This document shows, in pieces, positions 61,427-64,000 of a stretch of 64,000 bases of DNA (position 1 is its first letter; each line of letters opens with the position of its first letter). The stretch is from Streptomyces mobaraensis. Its GTDB lineage: Bacteria > Actinomycetota > Actinomycetes > Streptomycetales > Streptomycetaceae. The stretch lies in assembly GCF_020099395.1 (NCBI RefSeq), contig NZ_CP083590.1, positions 3,348,001 to 3,412,000 of the forward strand. Reading direction: 5' to 3'. A program made the translations under genes and the position numbers. The notes beneath the pieces were generated by a model that was not told the DNA's origin, ran no database searches, and was given only the letters and a program-made list of their open reading frames with translations.

Positions 61427-63209
61427 GAGGGACTCCCTTTCATGTGTGCCGTAGTGGCCGGCCTCCCTCGGACGCTACGCGGAACCGCCAACTCCAGCCA
61501 GAAACCATGGGTGTTCGGATCTCGGCCGGCGACGATCTCGCGGGCGCGGCCGGGGCGGGCCGGGGCCTTGGAGGCGGGGGCGGCACCCCACCGCCAGGGC
61601 CCTCGCGCTCGCCGCGGGGATCCCGGCCGGTCCGCCGCTCGGGCGGCCTGACGCACCGCCGGGTAACGAGGGCCGAGCAATTTCCCGGCACCCCCGGGAA
61701 GCCCAATAGCCGCAGGTCAGTGGGCACTTCATTGGCGCGCCCAAACCGCAATCGTTTAGCGTTCATTAAATATGAGCCTTGACGCGTCAGGCGTGACGTC
61801 GGTAGCGTCGTGACGAATGGAGGGCCCGACCGCAGCCGGCCCTCGGCGGGGGCACTTTCACAGAGCGCATCTTCGAAAAGGCGTGGACACCTTTAATCTC
61901 CCCGCGTTGACTCTTCAATGCAGCTCAAAGGGGGATAAGTGAATCGTCGCACCGTTTCTTTCGGTGCCGCTGACGTGTCCTGCCCACATTCCGAAGGCGT
62001 GGCCGGTGAATCTCCGAGAGGCAAGGAAACGGTCGGGATTCCCCTCCTCGATGTTCCGGACCTCGTCGAGTCCGTGACACCGGATCGCCGACTCCGACCG
62101 GCCGGCGGTCACGGCTCGGCAGTGGAGCCAGGGAGCTCCGAGGCGGCGTCCGACGGGCTCAAGCCGAAGCAGGGCGAGGCCGAGCGCTCCGTGCGCACGC
62201 TCGTCACCGGGGAAGACGGTGCCCATCCCGATCCACGTCATCGGCGACCCGGTGGCCGCCGCGTCGGAGGGACTGCGGATCCATGCGCGGCGTTCACAAC
62301 GATGAACGAGCGCCGCGGAATTTCCGGACAACCGAAGAAAAGAGGCGCCCGCGACAGTCGAGTGATCGATATCCGGCTCACCGGGGCCGTTCCGCACGGC
62401 ACGATCACCGTGGACGGTCGCTTAGGGCTCACACTTTCCGAATCGAGCGGAGGCCGACCGCAGATCACTCTGACTCACATGTCTGCTTGAATAAGGTGCC
62501 GGACGACGTACTCGACAGATCGCGGGAGCGACTCACTCCGCCGACGGGAAACCGATGAATTACCTATCGAATACGTCACGGTCCGGCTGAGGAAACTCTC
62601 TTCCGACGAAATACTCGGCTGTCAGCCGAAGGACACACCGACGAAGCGACGCGCACGAATCGTACGTGCCGGTCCCGTACCCACCGAAGCCACGTAACCG
62701 AATCCATACAGAGGCCGGAGGCCAGTTCACCCTTCCAGGCCGGCGCTCGCGCCGCCGAGCCGGGCCCGCCGCATCCGGCAGCGCCCAGGCGGCCCGATGG
62801 GTGCCTAACAGTGCGCCGAGCAGGCCGAGTTGAACGCACCGGCGACCGTCCGCGATCAGGCCAGCCCGTGTGCGAGGCGGCAACACGAGGAGAGCTCGTG
62901 CCACTACGCGCCTCTTCAACGGCTGTTCGTCGGCTTCCGGACACTGCGTCGAAGCAGTCAGGAGTGCCCACATGGATGACTTAGGGCCTGAAACGCGCTT
63001 GAGCAAGCGGAGTTGAGGTGCCCGGCCGCGGTCCACGGCGCCAGCATTCGCCGCGGTCCGGGCCCGCCCGTCGTGTCGGCGGTGCGTACCCCCGACTCGA
63101 CGGGTCACTCACCGCGTCGAACACGGGGGCAAGGAGAAGGCAAAACCTGTCCGGTGTGGCCGCACAGTCGAGCCACCTGTGACATAAGAACGTACAACGG
63201 GGACCAGAA
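61427..63209. other. AT-richer, gene-poor region
   Basis: Nearly 1.8 kb with visibly lower GC than the rest of the window, especially about 61740–61940 and 62340–62700. Only the frame at 61939–62490 has a ribosome site. Frames on the minus strand (61915–62397, 62560–63108) lack recognisable domains. It may be an acquired or decaying segment. Confidence 0.45.
61939..62490 (+). CDS. possible hypothetical protein with a TTA codon, doubtful
   Basis: 183 codons from GTG 61939, with AAAGGGGG four bases upstream. The sequence (NRRTVSFGAADVSCPHSEGV …) matches no family I know, and third-position GC is lower than in real genes here. The C-terminal part (VIDIRLTGAVPHGTITVDGR) looks more protein-like. 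A TTA leucine codon (62422–62424) would make translation depend on the bldA tRNA. Could be an antisense or non-coding stretch. Confidence 0.3.
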   Translation: MNRRTVSFGAADVSCPHSEGVAGESPRGKETVGIPLLDVPDLVESVTPDRRLRPAGGHGSAVEPGSSEAASDGLKPKQGEAERSVRTLVTGEDGAHPDPRHRRPGGRRVGGTADPCAAFTTMNERRGISGQPKKRGARDSRVIDIRLTGAVPHGTITVDGRLGLTLSESSGGRPQITLTHMSA

Positions 63210-64000
63210 ATGCATACGCAACAGCAACTCACCAAACCGGCACAGCGGCTGCGGGGGCGACCGCCGTACGGGTACCGGAGGGCGGCCGGCGAGGACGCGC
63301 ACGGATCCGTGCTCGTCCCGGACCCACTCACCGCGCTGATCGTCTGGCGGATCTTCGAGGAGTATCTGGCCGGCAGGGGACTACAGGGCATCGCACAAGG
63401 GCTGACCGCGGACGGCATCCCCACTCCGGGGAGACGCGGGCACTCCGCCGACGAGAGAACGGCGGCCTGGTCCAAGGGGGCGGTGCGGTCGATCCTGGTC
63501 AACCCCCGCTACGCCGGGCGTTCGGCGGATGGCAGCATGGCGGACGACGCGACGATCGGCGAGCCGTTGCTCTCGACGGACACCTTCGACCGGGTGCATC
63601 ACCAGTTCGCGGCACGGCGGATCAGCTCAAGCCCGGACGCGCGCGCGGACTGCCATCGTTACCTGCTGCGCGGAATGATCCGCTGTGCGCTCTGCAGCCG
63701 TCTGATGCAGGGGACCCGCACCAACGGAGAGTCCTATTACCGTTGCCGCACTTCCCCGTCGCACCAGGAGGCGGACTGCGGCGAGCATCCGCGCAACGTC
63801 TATCTCCGGGAGCAGGCGGTCATCTCTCCGCTCGCCTCCTGGCTGCGGTCGGTGTGCACGCCACGTGAACTCATTCGATTTCTCGCGGACTCCACGGAAA
63901 CGAACCGGCACCTGTCGGCCATCAGTGCGCTCGGCCGCAGGATCAGGAACGGATTGTCCGCCCCCGAGCACGAACAGGCGGCCGTCTTCCGCTCATTGGG
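63210..64000 (+). CDS. serine recombinase-type protein lacking the catalytic domain, 3' end outside window
   Basis: 263 codons to the edge. ATG 63210 follows GGGGA at six bases; an in-frame TGA at 63180 limits the start. The sequence is the Recombinase (PF07508-type) domain, RGRPPYGYRR, then IWRIFEEYLAGRGLQGIAQGL, TPGRRGH and WSKGAVRSILVNPRYAG, followed by a zinc β-ribbon (CALCSRLMQGT … YYRCRTSP … DCGEHPRN). The resolvase catalytic domain (with the active Ser) is absent, so it cannot cut DNA alone. A truncated large serine recombinase or a DNA-binding derivative of one. Confidence 0.85.
   Translation, partial: MHTQQQLTKPAQRLRGRPPYGYRRAAGEDAHGSVLVPDPLTALIVWRIFEEYLAGRGLQGIAQGLTADGIPTPGRRGHSADERTAAWSKGAVRSILVNPRYAGRSADGSMADDATIGEPLLSTDTFDRVHHQFAARRISSSPDARADCHRYLLRGMIRCALCSRLMQGTRTNGESYYRCRTSPSHQEADCGEHPRNVYLREQAVISPLASWLRSVCTPRELIRFLADSTETNRHLSAISALGRRIRNGLSAPEHEQAAVFRSL

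Noticed and set aside
61915..62397. Minus-strand 160-residue frame opposite the 61939 ORF
   Set aside because: No clear ribosome site, no recognised family and mixed codon pattern; could not be separated from chance in this AT-richer region.
62560..63108. Minus-strand 182-residue frame, possible transposase remnant
   Set aside because: No DDE or HTH motif found; composition resembles non-coding sequence.

Overview
The window is high-GC actinobacterial DNA and almost certainly comes from a Streptomyces chromosome. Coding third positions are nearly all G or C, and GTG and TTG starts are common. The gene order ftsH–hpt–tilS–metalloprotease–dacB–ppa, with folate genes beside a phosphatidylglycerol lysyltransferase, is the conserved Streptomyces core arrangement. 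WhiJ-type HTH, DUF397 and ATP-binding genes, an RppA-type type III polyketide synthase, DUF1876 proteins and a PadR regulator all fit.

Layout. 1–7.1 kb: end of an ArsR-like regulator, a divergent SDR/LysR pair, a HXXEE protein, a two-component system, and a MidA-type methyltransferase next to an orphan NuoD paralogue. 7.1–12.3 kb: a membrane-anchored coiled-coil protein and a complete glycine betaine/choline-type ABC importer, with the ATPase divergent from the permease/binding-protein operon. 12.3–27.3 kb: housekeeping block with DUF3180, folK, folB, an NTF2-like protein, folP, an MprF-like lysyltransferase, a divergent membrane esterase, folE, ftsH, hpt, tilS, a zincin, dacB and ppa. 27.3–35 kb: ThrE-like exporter, DedA protein, YbjQ-like protein, Uma2-like protein, PadR regulator, small DUF4287 and DinB-like proteins, and an aldehyde dehydrogenase. 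35–37.1 kb: a WhiJ-like regulatory triad. 37–41 kb: an imine-reductase-like enzyme, a UBP zinc finger, a degenerate MreB-like protein and a TerB-like protein. 41–43.4 kb: a P450–rppA operon for tetrahydroxynaphthalene-derived pigment. 43.6–49.8 kb: two DUF1876 paralogues, a His-rich CDF metal exporter and two divergent IucA/IucC siderophore synthetases. 49.8–58.3 kb: an ECF41/SigJ-type sigma factor with its cognate-type oxidoreductase, an SMI1/KNR4 protein, an SGNH hydrolase, small secreted or membrane proteins and a MacB-type ABC exporter. 59–64 kb: a secreted tripeptidyl-peptidase-like hydrolase, tRNA-Thr(CGU) with a strong terminator, a FabZ-like hotdog protein, an AT-richer stretch with no confident gene, and a serine-recombinase gene without a catalytic domain that runs off the end.

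The best leads are local regulatory signals read directly from the bases. A 16-bp sequence repeats, in the same orientation relative to the gene, upstream of two members of the WhiJ-like triad. A near-consensus ECF41 promoter lies between the ECF41-type sigma gene and its partner oxidoreductase. A perfect hairpin sits between the Shine-Dalgarno sequence and the ATG of ftsH. Functional pairings worth testing are MidA-like methyltransferase with NuoD2 and MprF-like synthase with a divergent esterase. I saw no CRISPR array, intact insertion sequence or prophage. All family assignments come from motif recognition by eye, not from searches.
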